Assembly (NCBI RefSeq): GCF_019097595.1
Contig: NC_080734.1
Span: forward strand, 13,161,892 to 13,225,891
Direction of reading: 5' to 3'
Source: Hemibagrus wyckioides
Taxonomy: Eukaryota > Chordata > Actinopteri > Siluriformes > Bagridae
DNA length: 64,000 bases
The notes below the pieces were generated by a model. The model was not told the origin of the DNA. It did not search any database and was given only the letters and a program-made list of their open reading frames with translations. Position numbers and translations under genes: made by a program. Position 1 is the first letter of the stretch; each line of letters opens with the position of its first letter. Positions 51,687 to 64,000 of the stretch are shown in pieces.

Positions 51687-53000
51687 GTGTTGTGTGAATG
51701 ATTTATGAAGCACTATTCAGAGTGTTGTATTTTTTTAGCCATGTTGCACACATGTGAGGGATTTGCCGGGCAAACCTCCTGAGACATCATTTATCCTTTA
51801 TCATATGCATGTTGATAACATCCTCCTGAGCACACTAGACAAATATCTACAGGAGTTCTGGCAGCGGTCAGCTTCCTACAGTACAGGGCAGGGCAAGAAA
51901 CATAAATAAGAAGTCAGTGTTTAGGTCTGCTTTTATTCGTTTATAATTCAAGGATGTTAAACAGGAAGTAATAGTGTGGACAGTTTCCTTCCTGTACACA
52001 CATTCAGACCGTTCCATTATTTTCCACTGGGATTCTGTGTTTTGGTTTATTTCTCCAACAAGATGTCTCCTGAAAAAGTCTGAACGGTTTGGTCTGTTAG
52101 ATATGCAAAAAAAAAAAAAGAGAAAGAAATATAAAGCACTGTGTAAGACAAATGCAATAATTTTATACGAGTAAAAAGCAAAAGATTTAGAGATCTTGCT
52201 TTATTGCTGATGTGGCTTATGAATATGACGTCATTATGATACTGAGGAAGTCTAGCACTATTATTATAGCACAACCTGGTAAACACACACACAAAATATG
52301 AGGAAAAGGTGATTTGGCACCGAGACATAAACATTATTTTAACCAGCACCAAGCTGAAAAAGCACTCTATGCTACCTTTGCGTTTCTATTACATGACACA
52401 TTGCTGATTTGATGCAGATCTAAACCACAGAAGCCATTTCAGAGTCCAGGACAGGATGAAGAAGTCCCAGCTGCAAGACACAGCTTAAAGGGAAAAGAAA
52501 GAGCTTCTACAGGTGCCAGCAAGATCATAGTGGCTGTTGCCCTAACAGGCAAACAAAATTAGTCTGCTCCTTAATGATGGGAATATTCCTGCAAGCAAAG
52601 ATCATATTAACTTCAATATCTCATACCCTATCTGGTGAAAAAGCATGCATTATGTCTTTATAACATCATTACCTAATGATGCTAATGAAGCTGATGCTGA
52701 AAGGTTAAAGCAAATCCACAGACTTTCTACATTCAGCAGATTACATCTGAAAAGTAATATGAGTTTGAGATGCATGCAAAGACTTCCAATAATTTAACTT
52801 TACCTGCGATTTCTATACAAAACCAGCTGTTACACACTTAGGAGACAAAGTTTACTGTCTAAAGTTTGAGCCTTTTAGGAAGCTAAAAACCACTAACAAC
52901 CCAAAATTATACAGGGAATCGGAATGTGTTTTTATAAAGATCTTATTGTGATAAATCATGAGAAATATATATATTTTTGAAACCTTGATTTGAATATGAA
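47420..53000. other. Gene-poor region, no coding feature supported
   Basis: Several open frames of 100-150 codons (49782-50231, 50123-50539, 50652-51017) have no recognisable domain, no splice context and biased composition. (GT)n at 51651-51676, short poly-A at 50010-50029. A CTCF-like 13-mer lies at 49689-49702. Confidence 0.5.
51651..51676. repeat. (GT)n microsatellite
   Basis: About 13 GT units followed by GGGTGGGTG variants. Confidence 0.92.
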
Positions 53001-53005
53001 CATAA

Positions 53006-53473
53006 AGTCAGGTCCAAAAGTCTGAGTGAAAATGCTTTTTTTATTCATCCCTTCCTAATTTATTACAAAATTAAATGAATTAAAAATGATTTTATTGAGT
53101 GGAAAGTAGAATGTTTGAAATCTTTACATGAATTTTAGAATTTTTAGAATTTTTATTTTTTGGTTTAATGACAGTGTGACTCGAGCTGCATGGACTCCAC
53201 CAGTTTGTGCATAAATTTATGATCCATTTTAGATGAAATCTTCAGTAGAAGGGATTAGATTTGTATTTAAACAGGGACCTAGAAATAAAGCAGAATTGTA
53301 TATAAATATTAAATATTAAATATAAAATCTCTGAAGATATTAAACATTTACTTTCTTTTTTTTTAAAAATATTTAATATTTACTTTCTGTTTATTTACAA
53401 TTTAAAAAAAAAAAAATATATATATATATAGCAGATTTTCTCTTTAGTCTCAGACTCTTTGGCCCCCACTGTA
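53006..53473 (+). mobile_element. MITE-like element, copy 2
   Basis: Inverted ends: 'caggtccaaaagtctgag' (53009-53026) and 'ctcagactctttggcccc' (53449-53466). AT-rich, non-coding. It shares internal blocks with 18420-18697 in the opposite orientation. Confidence 0.65.
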
Positions 53474-53479
53474 TGTTCT

Positions 53480-56260
53480 GTAAGATTTTTCTTGGCGAAA
53501 AGCTTTAATGTTAGAAACAAGATATTTATAAGCCACTACATAAATATAAGAGAAATATGTTTTCCACCAAAAAAAACAACTATATAAAGCTGTATCTACT
53601 TTGATTTTATTGATGTCCATGTCACATATATAATTATAATTATAAGATTATATCATATGATATTAACCCAACATCATTTTTATACTAAAGATAAATTTAA
53701 AAATAGTGGATTAAAAATCGAACCTATGACTTTGTAAATGATTCTCATCTGAACTTTTCCTGAAACTCAAGGTCTTCTGCATTTCCAAATACACTAAAAT
53801 TGTTACAATTTGACTGTATACATGGCTCTTTTACAAGAAATAGCTGCAACCACAAATTGCTCAGAACAATTCCAATACTTTTAGTGTTGACCACTTTAAA
53901 ACTGGGCCGCTGCATGATTATAAATACTGTTTGATAGCTCTGTCATTACACCCTGAGTAGAGAGGAGGGGGTCAGCCATCTTGTGGCATCATGGCAGAAT
54001 GGCTCTATTTGATGTGGGAGGCTTCTTTGAGCCTCCACTCCGCAAGCTTCTGTACACTGTAAGAGGCAAAAAAATACATATCGACACTAATAAAAACACA
54101 CTCACGTAACTCAGCTCTGTTGTCCTCACGCATGTGCATGTTTATACACCACACACAAAGACACAAACAGTGACTGCTGATGAGACACGCACCTCTCTGA
54201 CAGCATCAGCACACTGAAATTATGCGCTCAGGTCTTGCATGTCTGTGCATTTATGAATAGGACCTGATATATATTTGCGCAGCAAGCATGAGAAAAAAAG
54301 CAGCCTCTGTTGTAGCTATTTATACGTCTTCACTGCATAAAACGGAGACTTAATCTCGTCATCCTTGCTCGATGATCTCCTGCGCCATGTCAGCAGCATA
54401 TCAGATTATTTGGTCACATGGTTGTCAAATGAAAAGTAGGAGTCATATCCAGCTGTCACATTTTCTACAGAAACAGTAAAGTACACAGCTGAGCTCTGAC
54501 CTCTGCCTTCTTAGTCACTGTGAGTGGGAGCTGGAGGTCAGAGCAGGAGTTGAGGCCAGCGGCTGCCTCTTAGGTTTTTATTGTCTAGACTGAGCAACAC
54601 TTCCAGTAAACAGGCGCTAGTTATGAGGTCAGCATTGCTCTGGCTATAACAGTTCACACAGTAAAAGCAACAGATCTTCATCTGACTCCTTTTTTCCTTC
54701 TGATTTGAACATGTGACGTTAAGATGACCAAGTTGACTCAGCGTTTTCCTTGTGCCTTGATTATAGTTGTTGTTTCCAGAACTGGGATATGTAGTTTTGC
54801 AATTTGGAATGTTGGTAATACAAAAAAAAACCCTCTGTGCATGTGAACCATTTCATTTTCCTGCTTTTTGTAATGAAAATAGAAACCTGCCATAGTCTAT
54901 TAATGTAAAGCATATAATAATCCAATTAGATGCTACTTTAAGGTTTGTCTCTGAATGCATTTAAAATTTCAGATGGAACCAAAACTGAATATTCATCACA
55001 ACTACATTGGGGGCCATTTTTAAAGGCCATATTAAAAATATAACCCTAAATAAACATAAGTGTGTAACAGTGAAAGCAGCAGCCCCCTTCTCATATACAG
55101 AAGGCCCATTTACTTTTTTCTAAACATTCCCATGTGAGCATGCACACAGAGCCAGCAAGCAAATGAGAGGTTAGTACAGAGATCTGAGAGGTCCTGCAGC
55201 AGTGATTGATGGGATGCCGGAGGACAGAGAGGTTTTGCCGCTGACAGAGAAAGCTCATCCACAGATCACAGAGGCCAGAGCTACTCTGGCTATTCCACAA
55301 GCCAGGCTGCGGTGAGCTTGAGAGCGATCTGCCCCCCCTGTCTCATTATTCATCCAGCTTGGAGTGCTCCTACATATTTCAGCTCCTTATGGATGAAGAT
55401 GAGATTCTAAAGTGGTAGCCTGGCCACCATAAAAGTCACAGGATAATGAAGTAATCTGCTGAGGTACTGTAACAAAAGTACCACAGAAATAATTGGAGAG
55501 AAATGTGATCTGGTGAGCTTTTTACCCTGGTCAAATATCGATTGTTTATTTCTGTTGACTATAATTATTTATATTCACAGAGGGTTGTAACTAGAGTTGG
55601 TGATTGAAGTTTAAAAGATTTTATAAGAAGTCAGGTAAGAGTAAAAATAAAATTAAATGTCAAAATGGAATTTAAAAGTAAAATAAAATTGAATTTACTG
55701 TACAGAACTGAGGAAAGATTAATGGACATGTTAAAAAATAAAGCATATAAATACAATATAGTGTCTGATGAATTTGGTGATATAATATGACTGTATATGA
55801 ATAAACTCGGATTAAAATGATCTTTGTGCCATTCAGGTGTCCAGGTTCGGGTGTTCGATAGTGACTAGACCACCACCATTAAACCCAAGCACATGCCATT
55901 TTAGCCTCCCAAATAAATCAGTGGACAAAAAACTGACTGAAAACTGTTTTTGCTATTGAATATAATGTGACATAAGGTAAATGCAAGAGACAATTAAATA
56001 TGTTAAATAACTAAATAAATAAAACTAATATGATATATAAATTAGGAAGATGACAAGGATTCATAAGAAGCTAATAAGAGTGCAGCATGGAGCCAAAAAT
56101 AATGCTGCATGAAGTCATTTTCACAATGTAAATCCCTTTAACTCACTGCAAATTTGCTTTATTTCATGACTTTCACTCTCATTACACAGCTGTATAAAAA
56201 ACAGCACTTGATTGAGTAAATCCTATTCTATTGCATTATATTGTTATAACTGTGTACCAA
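53480..56260. other. Gene-poor region, no coding feature supported
   Basis: No exons recognised. Moderately GC, low-repeat stretches at 54100-54660 and 55080-55460 are possible non-coding conserved elements, but this cannot be judged from one sequence. Confidence 0.45.
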
Positions 56261-56262
56261 CA

Positions 56263-56263
<1 letters not shown>

Positions 56264-56294
<31 letters not shown>

Positions 56295-56304
56295 ATAATA
56301 ATAA

Positions 56305-56367
<63 letters not shown>

Positions 56368-56396
56368 TATTATTATTATTATTATTATTATTATTT
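56264..56396. repeat. Compound trinucleotide tract (ACT)n(AAT)n(ATT)n
   Basis: About 10 ACT units, then about 24 AAT units, then about 9 ATT units. The last two blocks are reverse complements, so the tract can fold on itself. It yields spurious poly-N, poly-Y and poly-I reading frames. Confidence 0.95.
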
Positions 56397-57384
56397 ATAT
56401 AGTGAAGAAGTATTAAACTGAGCTCTTGAAATTTGTTAGAAAGCGTACCAGTTTTTTTTGTAATCTGCCAATTCCCACCCACTATCATATGATACCGCAG
56501 TATTTCACAACTTCTACCAGGCAGGAAGTGAGTTGGTGAACACATGCTGCATCACATATCAGCATAACACACACTGAAGAACGTCCCAGCTACACTCGTC
56601 CACAGGCAACAGTTCACAGACCCCCTAGATTGACTAGTGTTGCTGTGATTGACAGTGTATATCGTCCATCTCTCCCACAGAACACTGCCTGTTTTTCTCC
56701 TCTGGCTCCAGGCCGCTGTCATGATTCAGACCTACAATCTGCTGATGATACACTGAATGCTTTTCTGTTGCACGACTTAGGAGCCTTTATATGAGTGTGC
56801 TTCTAAGTCACAACTTCACTTGTTTACTTCTAAAAAAACAAGACCACTATTGTCTTCACCTTGCTCATTCTTAATCCACTGGAATAGATTGTTCTTTTAA
56901 TAAAAATTGTAATTAAATATTAAATCACTGTTGTTTTGCATTGCTCAGTTTAACAGTTGTAGCTTGATTTGTAACGTTTCTGAGGAAATGTTATAAAGTA
57001 AGAGATTAATTGGATAAATAATGGTGTATAACTAATATTCTTTTTTATTATTTTAAAGTAGTTAGTTACTGAAAGGGCTTGATATTACTCTTTTTTTATA
57101 TTTAATAGTTTTTAATAGTTTAATAGTTTTTTGTTTTTTTTTACTTAAAGTGTAGACAGACTCATTTGGATGAAAAAGCAACAACCTGCTATAAAGCTTT
57201 TCTCCAAATCTTCCCTTTTCTTCTTGCAGTAACAATTTCAGAGTAAAGGTACTGTCGTGCATAAGGCCACATTGCCACATTCTTGGTTCCAGGTTTCCTT
57301 CCACCTCCAAAAAGCATAACTTTTTTTTTGCTTTATTTTGGCTGCGCTAAACTGCCTCTAGACGTGAATGAGTGTGTGAATGCA

Positions 57385-57525
57385 TGTGTGCATGGTGTCC
57401 TACGATGGACTGTCATCCATCCAGAATGTTTTCCTGCCTCGAACCCAGTGTTCCTGGCATAGGCTCCAGAACCACTGTGACCCTGACAAGGAAAAAGCAG
57501 TTACTGAAGATGAATGAATGAATGG
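57385..57525 (+). repeat. L2-type retroposon tail, degraded
   Basis: 'ctacgatggactgtcatcca', 'cataggctccagaaccactg', 'tgaccctgacaagg' and an (ATGA)n end, resembling the 3' tails at 16431 and 36388 but from a different subfamily. Confidence 0.6.
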
Positions 57526-57529
57526 ATTT

Positions 57530-60500
57530 AAACAAAGTATAAAACCATTTTCCAGACATTATTAATATATGTTTGACTTAGCCTGGTAAAGCCAGATGTT
57601 CATGACCTTCAGCACTGCTGAGTATGCACAGGTAAGCAGAGAGGAAGTTACAACAGATTGATTTGCTAGCACCCGGGCAAGCATCTGTATCCCATCTGTG
57701 AACGTGTCTACATGTTTCCACCTGGACAAAGTCTGTGCAAGCTGTTAAAACTCCCACTCTAGCTTCCAGATCCTGCTTTTGAGGAAATGCTTCATCTGGT
57801 GTTTCTTACAACCTTGCAATTTATGCCTTTTACATGTTCAAACCAAAGGATCTTTGAATGAGTTGGCACCTAATTCAACCGATTGACAGTGTGTATATTT
57901 AAAAGTTATTATATTTACTGTTGGGGGGATTCTATGGTTTAGATGATATTTAGGGGTATTTCATTACAGCTAGAAAGTTTGTAATGAAATATCTAGCCAA
58001 TCTTAAGAGTCATATATACAATAAAATGCCTGCAAGATCTGTAGGATTCAACTTGGTAACTGCCAATAGCTTAAAGACAATAGTCTGAGGTGACTTTCTT
58101 TAAAAAGATCTATTTCTATTTAGAAATAGAACGGTATCAAAATTTTAAAAGGATATCAAACACAGCCTTTTATTCTTCCATGAAGTGTTCAAGTTTACAA
58201 ATGAGTCCTCCTTTCTTTTATGTTTAGTCCACATTTTCAAATGTAATGATAATTTATAGTTACAGGGGCAACTGGAGAGTGTGAACATTCTTCCAAAACC
58301 TCCAAATCTTTTACCACTGATCCATCAGAATCTTACAAATGCAATTTCACCAGCTTTTAGATATTTTTAGCTATTTATATACTCAGCAAAAAAAAAATCA
58401 ATAATTTATGCTTATTTCTGGAAAGTCTAATAGAGTCTTATTAGCGGAAACACTCAAGAAATGTTTCATTTAACATGGGTGGTAACATATGCTTACATGC
58501 TCCAGGCCCAGAAATTCTTTGCCTTTTCGCAAACTTGGAATGACTCAGTGTAATCAAGTAAGGAAAAGTTTACACCACTAGAAATGTGACCTGATTCCAG
58601 AGATCTGCTGTTAGAAGTGTGCAAATGATGACGCCATGAAAAAAATCCCCACTACTTCTAACTTGGAGAGGGGGGTGTAGAGGATCTGCACAGACACAAA
58701 GGCTCCTGAGGAAAAGACTGAAGGCCAGTAGTTTTCTAAACACCACCTTAACCCATTTATTATCACTCATCCCTGGATGGTTAATTAATGAAACCCTTTA
58801 GTCACACCGACTCCTCCGACACTTGCTCATTTTTTATCTTTTTTGTATCCAGTAATAAAGACTTTATTTTGTTTGAGGATATCATTGAAAACAGTGTAAT
58901 ATCTATTAGGACTGATGTGAAACCCAAAATGTTCCTACCCCGGCTGAGCTCATTATACATGGCGGCATCTTTCAGGGACAAGCCTACACAAGATCCACTG
59001 ATATTGTTTGAGATTCTCTAGAAATCACACATGAAGATAATTAGTACAGTGTGGGACAAAGCCCTTTGTTGTAACTCCAGCATAAAAGGGAAACAAATAT
59101 ATTTAATACATTCAAGTTAAAAGAATTTCCAAATAAACAGCTTGATGATTTCTTTGAAGCAGAAGCAGATTAATATTCATACTTTCTACAAACTTTAAGC
59201 CATATGCTTGTTCAAGCACTGTACTTATTTCTTTGTTTTTAGGGAACCTCTTTCACATAAGCTTGCATAAACATAATATTTATAAATTGCATAGAAGGAA
59301 AAGTAATGTTAATTGTAGTAGATGGGAATGCAAGTAGGAGTGTGAGTTTTAAAAGATCTTATTTAAATAAAGAAAATGCACGGCCTTGTAGTGGAAAGAT
59401 CTGTAATTGTTTATTGCTTGCTTTGAGCACAGGTGGTTTAGAAGAAGTCTTTCTAAGAAATTCTGTGATCATTTTCTCAGCTGAACTCTTCTGCTACACC
59501 GAAGAGCAGAATACGAGAGGACTTGTTCTCTGGTACTGTTGCGTTAAATCAGTGGAGGAAACTTTTCATGCGCTGCTTGTGCTATTCGAGGGAACTTATA
59601 AGCTCTCTGGGACTTACAGAGACTAAGGGGTGAATTGAACTAGTTAAAATAACATTGACGCCCTTTATAAGGACATTCTGCACTCGTAGGAAAGGAAAGC
59701 ACAAGTTAAAATAATGTAGTAATGCTGTCACTTTTCTATAATCTTCATTTTTTTAATAAATCCCTAAAATGTCAGAGTAACCAAGACATGGTAAATGACT
59801 TTTGCACTAATTTTATTCAGATATTTTGATCATATTTTATATTTCATATTATATTTTACTTTTACTTTTAATTTATATTATACTTATGATTCTCTGCTTT
59901 TACATTATATTTCTATTATTTATCATTGATGCAATAATCTTTGTATTATGCCTTGATACATTTTTGGACTTAATAAAACAATCATATGGAAGTCAGCACT
60001 ATAAGCCCCAATAAAGACAGAAACCAGAAGCTCAATGCAGAACATCCTCTCACACGAGGCTGCTCATTTGTTTTTATTACCTATTAAGTGAAACACCTCA
60101 TTTATCACTGTCAGTGTGTGCACAAAATGATAGCTGTCCTCATGTAAATCAGTTAATCTGACGAATGGTTTGGAATTAAGTGGCTGCTTTCTTATGAAAT
60201 GCGCACTCTGTCAGTCTGCTGCCCCTGCTAAACCACCCACGACCGGGGCGTTTTTCTTTCTGCAGCTGAGCACGCCGAGCTCTCTGACAACAGTGTGAAA
60301 CAGAGCTGATTAGGCACAGAACAAGCCCTGTTTCCCACCACATAAACCAGCGCTCGGTGTGGGTGCTAATACCAGCCTCTTCATCACCCTTATGTAGGAG
60401 TTTGGATTGACTTTATACAGTAAGGATTAGTGTTTAAACCACTAACCTCCTCTGCTAGGAAGGAATCAATGATATCATGAGTTTATTGAGCAGACTGTAG

Positions 60501-62450
60501 TTCAGTGCTCTTAACCTAATTAATGCATGCATATGCAAAGCTTCTGTAATGGGAGGTTAAAACCCAATTAACAAATAAAAGTGGTTTTAAACAGCATTAA
60601 CAGATTGCCTTCCAATAAAACAATCAGCATATTTAGAAGACATAGAATGTCATTCCACATAGGATGACATATTTATTGAAGAATGCCTCATATTTAATCA
60701 AATAAAGTGAAAATGGCTCATTTCAGTTATTCAACACATTTTTTTATTGACATTCATGAAAAAATGACTAAAGGCAATGGAAACAAGATTAAAAAAAATT
60801 AAAATGATGCATAATTTAACATGATTTCTGACTAATGGAAAGCCAAAAGTTTTCACAAATAAATAAAATAACTATTCACCCTTTGTTTAGCTTTCTTCTC
60901 TCTGTCATACAATGTGAAAGAAAAGCTGCACTCATCTGCTTTAAAATTGGTTAGGTTTTGTTTTCCTTTCAGTATTTGTTATTTTCAGTGAATCTACCAA
61001 GCACCATAAGTAGCCTAAGACTCTGTGGTCTGACGGGGCCAGGAAAAAGCCGCCGGAGCCAGACGAATAAAAAGGAAAAAGCAGAGACGCCGGCGTTCGG
61101 CTCCCAATCTGGTTCCTGTCAGAGTACATCAAGGGAACACCCGCAATGCAATCTCCAAAACGGCTCTCTCCCCTCAACCATACGTGTCTCACTGTCAAGG
61201 CGACTGAACCATCGCCAAGTGTTTTTTTTCCCCATTTATTTATTCTTCCCCTCCCACTTGTGTTGGAATTGACCCATATGGATGAGGATCAATTGTGTAT
61301 GATATGGTAATTGTGCTGTCACTTCCAATTGTCGTGTGATAAAGGCAGAAAGGAAGCAGAAATGAGAGATAAAGACACATTCCTAACTTTCCCTAACAAG
61401 TTGCAAACAAAAAAAAAAGATGTTCACATGTTTTATTACCTGAGCACAAATAGATCATTCTTATTACTTAACGACAGTCTTCACTGCTTTCTTAGTAACT
61501 AACGTATTATTTTCTGTTACACTAACAACCCCTGCAGTGCTGAAGAGTTTAAATATGTCAATATGAGACCAGAGCGAAATTATTCACTCATCTTCAGGAA
61601 CCACTTTATTCTGGTTAGAAGACACCATGGAAGTCTACCACAGGGCACCCAAAATTAAATATTTTAATATACAAAAGGAAAAAGAAAAAAAAAGAAGGAA
61701 ATATAGTATTTGCACAGTAGCCAGTAGGAACACAGCCATGTTTGGCTGATCTGGCCTGTGCACAGGTTGGATTTGTTTAACCCGGAACGTCAACCTGTGC
61801 AGTCTAGAGCATGTCGGCAAGTAATGTCTACCAGATGGGTAAAGAAATGTGTTGAATAAAAAGACACATCAGGAGAGGAGATTCTAAATCTACCTATGAG
61901 CTATGATTTATGTACATGGTTGCATTAATGACAGCATATCCTTTTAAAACCTGGCCTGAGCTATAAATAAAAAACTGGTTTGTAAATAAGTTTGTCTATT
62001 TAAAACAGATTGACAAGTGCCATAATATATAACCACTTCTCCGTAATAAATGTATAATTTTTCACGGTGCCACAGACTAAAATAGAATCACTATGTACTT
62101 GGTAAGCTGGCTAAATGTTTGTCCACTAAATTGAGAGCTGCTGGCGCTTTACAGTATGCCAGCCAGTGTCTGAGAAGACCAACCACAGTTCTGGAGAATG
62201 AACGACCTGCTGTTAGTAGGATGTGCAACTGAGGACTTCTCTTTTCCATTATGCATATTCATCCCAAATACATATAAATAAATTCGAAAATCCAAATATT
62301 CAAAGGGCAGCTTTCGCAGGGCAGAAGGCCACCCAGAATGCTACAGATTTTACAAGATTACCTCATAAACATTCGAATAATAACCCAAACATCAGCATGT
62401 CAGCGATTTTGCAGCTTATTTAGGCCCAAGGATAAAGCTAATATAATAAT
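57530..62450. other. Gene-poor region, no coding feature supported
   Basis: No exon recognised. GC-richer patches at 60180-60420 and 60990-61215 stand out from the AT-rich background. A reverse L2-tail-like fragment lies near 61588-61650. Confidence 0.5.
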
Positions 62451-62723
62451 AATAATAAATATATATATATATATATATAAAAAAATATCCTTAAGTGTCC
62501 ATAAGCAGTCACATTAGTTTATTATTATTTCCTTTGGTCCAAATAGTCATATTTGCCAATAGGACCTAGTATAAGCTAGAAGTGCAGAATATAATTCTAA
62601 TATATATTTTTATAGCCGCTGCTCCAGGGAAAACTAAAGTTTGAGTGGAACATTCAAAAGGGAGAAGATATATTAAGTGAGATTTTTTGAAAAAAGAGAA
62701 ATATATCACATTCAATTTCATGA

Positions 62724-62725
<2 letters not shown>

Positions 62726-62786
<61 letters not shown>
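62726..62786. repeat. (TA)n microsatellite
   Basis: About 30 TA units, directly abutting the Tc1-family element that starts near 62787. Confidence 0.96.
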
Positions 62787-62787
<1 letters not shown>

Positions 62788-63379
62788 TTACCCTAGCCAT
62801 TTTAATAGGAACTGCATACTGGGTAGGACATCCCTTTGCACTCAGAAAAGACTGAGTTCTCTGTGAAAAGGGTTCCACAAGATTCTGAGCCATGTTGGCA
62901 TGATTGCATCAGAAATGCTGCAAATGTGTCAGCTACACATTCATGCCATTCTACCACATCCCAACGTGTGCAACTGGATCCAGATTTGGTAACTGGGGAG
63001 GAGAAAAGGTCATTTGCATGTGATCAGGGTGTGTGAGTGGTGAGTTATTTGAATTATGGTCCAAAAAATGATCACTCATTGGAACTGAAAGCCCACATTT
63101 TTGCTTTTTCCACCATTCTTTCGTGTGAGACACTTCAGAGAATGTTATATGTAAGAATGAACAGTTTCTGAAATACTCAAAGCAGACTGTTTGACATCAA
63201 AACCAAGTCAATGAGATCACATTTTTACCCCATTCCTGATGTTTAATGTGAATATTAAATGAACATCTTGACCTGTATCTGCATGACTGTATGCATTGTA
63301 ATTCTGTCAGATGATTAGCTGAATGGTTAACTCTGTGAATGACAAGGTGTACAGATAATAAAGTGACCAGTGAGTGTAC
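62787..63379 (-). mobile_element. Tc1-family element, internally deleted
   Basis: The right end 'taaagtgaccagtgagtgta' (63359-63378) matches the TIR of the 33230 and 28271 elements. The minus strand reads the decayed transposase C-terminus (PNLDPVAHVGMW near 62951-62990, then QNLVEPFSQRTQSFLSAKG near 62830-62890), in which Tc1 copies normally have PDLNPIEHLW. The catalytic middle is missing, and the left TIR is degraded into the TA tract. Confidence 0.8.
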
Positions 63380-63444
63380 ACTGCCATCAATTCAATCCTA
63401 AGTATCATTCAACAAAACCTGATACTGACGCATGTTGATCTTCT

Positions 63445-63800
63445 GCTTGGTTGTAGTGTGCCAAAAGTTTGTGGACACCTGGTCATCACACATCCCAACA
63501 TCCCATTCCAGACTGAATCCCCCTTTTGCTGTTATAATATCCTCCACTCTTCTGGGAAAGCGTCGCTCTAGATTTCTGAGCACAGCTTGGGGGGGTTTGT
63601 GTTCAATTAGTCACAAGAGCATTAGTGAGGTCAGGCACTGATGTTGGGTGAAGGGGCCTGTCAGTCTTCTAGTTCATCCCAAAGGTATTGAGGTCAGGGG
63701 CCTTGGCAGGACACAAGAGTTCTCCACTTAAACCCTGGCAACCCATGGTGGTCACAATGTGCACAGGGCCACTGTCATGCTGGAAAAAGTTAGCTTATAA
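63445..63800 (-). mobile_element. Tc1-type element fragment at window end
   Basis: Contains 'tgccaaaagtttgtggacac', 'acaagagcattagtgaggtc', 'aggcactgatgttgggtga', 'tcatcccaaaggtattgagg', 'gtgcacagggccactgtcat', the inverted counterpart of the family seen at 19040-19190. Non-coding; its far end is not resolved. Confidence 0.7.
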
Positions 63801-63933
63801 AATCATCCTATAACTAGTATATTTCCAACAGTTTGGGGAAGAATCACCTGGGTCATGTGTCCATCATCATTTTTTTATCTAATCAAATCTGTATTGCATA
63901 GAATTCCAGCATGTAACAATAACGGAAAAAGCA

Positions 63934-63934
<1 letters not shown>

Positions 63935-63988
<54 letters not shown>
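63935..63988. repeat. (TA)n microsatellite
   Basis: About 27 TA units near the window's right edge. Confidence 0.95.
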
Positions 63989-63992
<4 letters not shown>

Positions 63993-64000
63993 CAAATTGT

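Overview
This is a vertebrate nuclear window, almost certainly from a teleost fish and probably one with a Tc1-rich genome such as a catfish (the species is inference). The evidence is split genes with GT-AG introns, AT-rich spacers, and many Tc1/mariner remnants, L2-type retroposon tails and microsatellites of the kinds common in fish. Nothing bacterial or viral was found.

Layout. (1) 1-4850, + strand: the last two coding exons and 3' UTR of an FKBP12-class prolyl isomerase, most like fkbp1b; its first exons lie upstream of the window. (2) 5130-5750: a head-to-head (fold-back) Tc1 remnant. (3) 5755-24250, + strand: a complete methylmalonyl-CoA mutase gene (mmut). It has a GC-richer promoter / non-coding exon 1 zone, a first intron filled by a 2.75 kb minisatellite of about 93 units, and 12 coding exons that join into an uninterrupted 759-codon frame. 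(4) 24250-27630: intergenic. (5) 27633-34414, - strand, tail-to-tail with mmut: a complete four-exon opsin gene of the OPN5 (neuropsin-like) group, 346 codons, with a first exon 3.5 kb upstream of exon 2. Each of its three introns carries a Tc1-type remnant. (6) 34420-64000: a gene-poor stretch with Tc1-family elements, a degenerate Ty3/gypsy gag fragment, a purine-rich tandem repeat, long (TA)n and trinucleotide tracts, and a few GC-richer islands that might be conserved non-coding DNA.

The three genes have no evident shared pathway. FKBP1B-type proteins stabilise ryanodine receptors, MMUT is a mitochondrial B12 enzyme of propionate catabolism, and the opsin is a non-visual photoreceptor. 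Their adjacency looks like ordinary synteny.

I found no convincing undescribed multi-gene system. The most interesting items are the opsin with VRF in place of the (D/E)RY motif, the FKBP with a mixed set of ryanodine-receptor selectivity residues, the hierarchically duplicated minisatellite in mmut intron 1, two fold-back transposons, and three retroposon insertions whose target-site duplications can be read directly. Exon limits were derived by hand from splice sites, frame and remembered family sequences; no alignment or database search was run.
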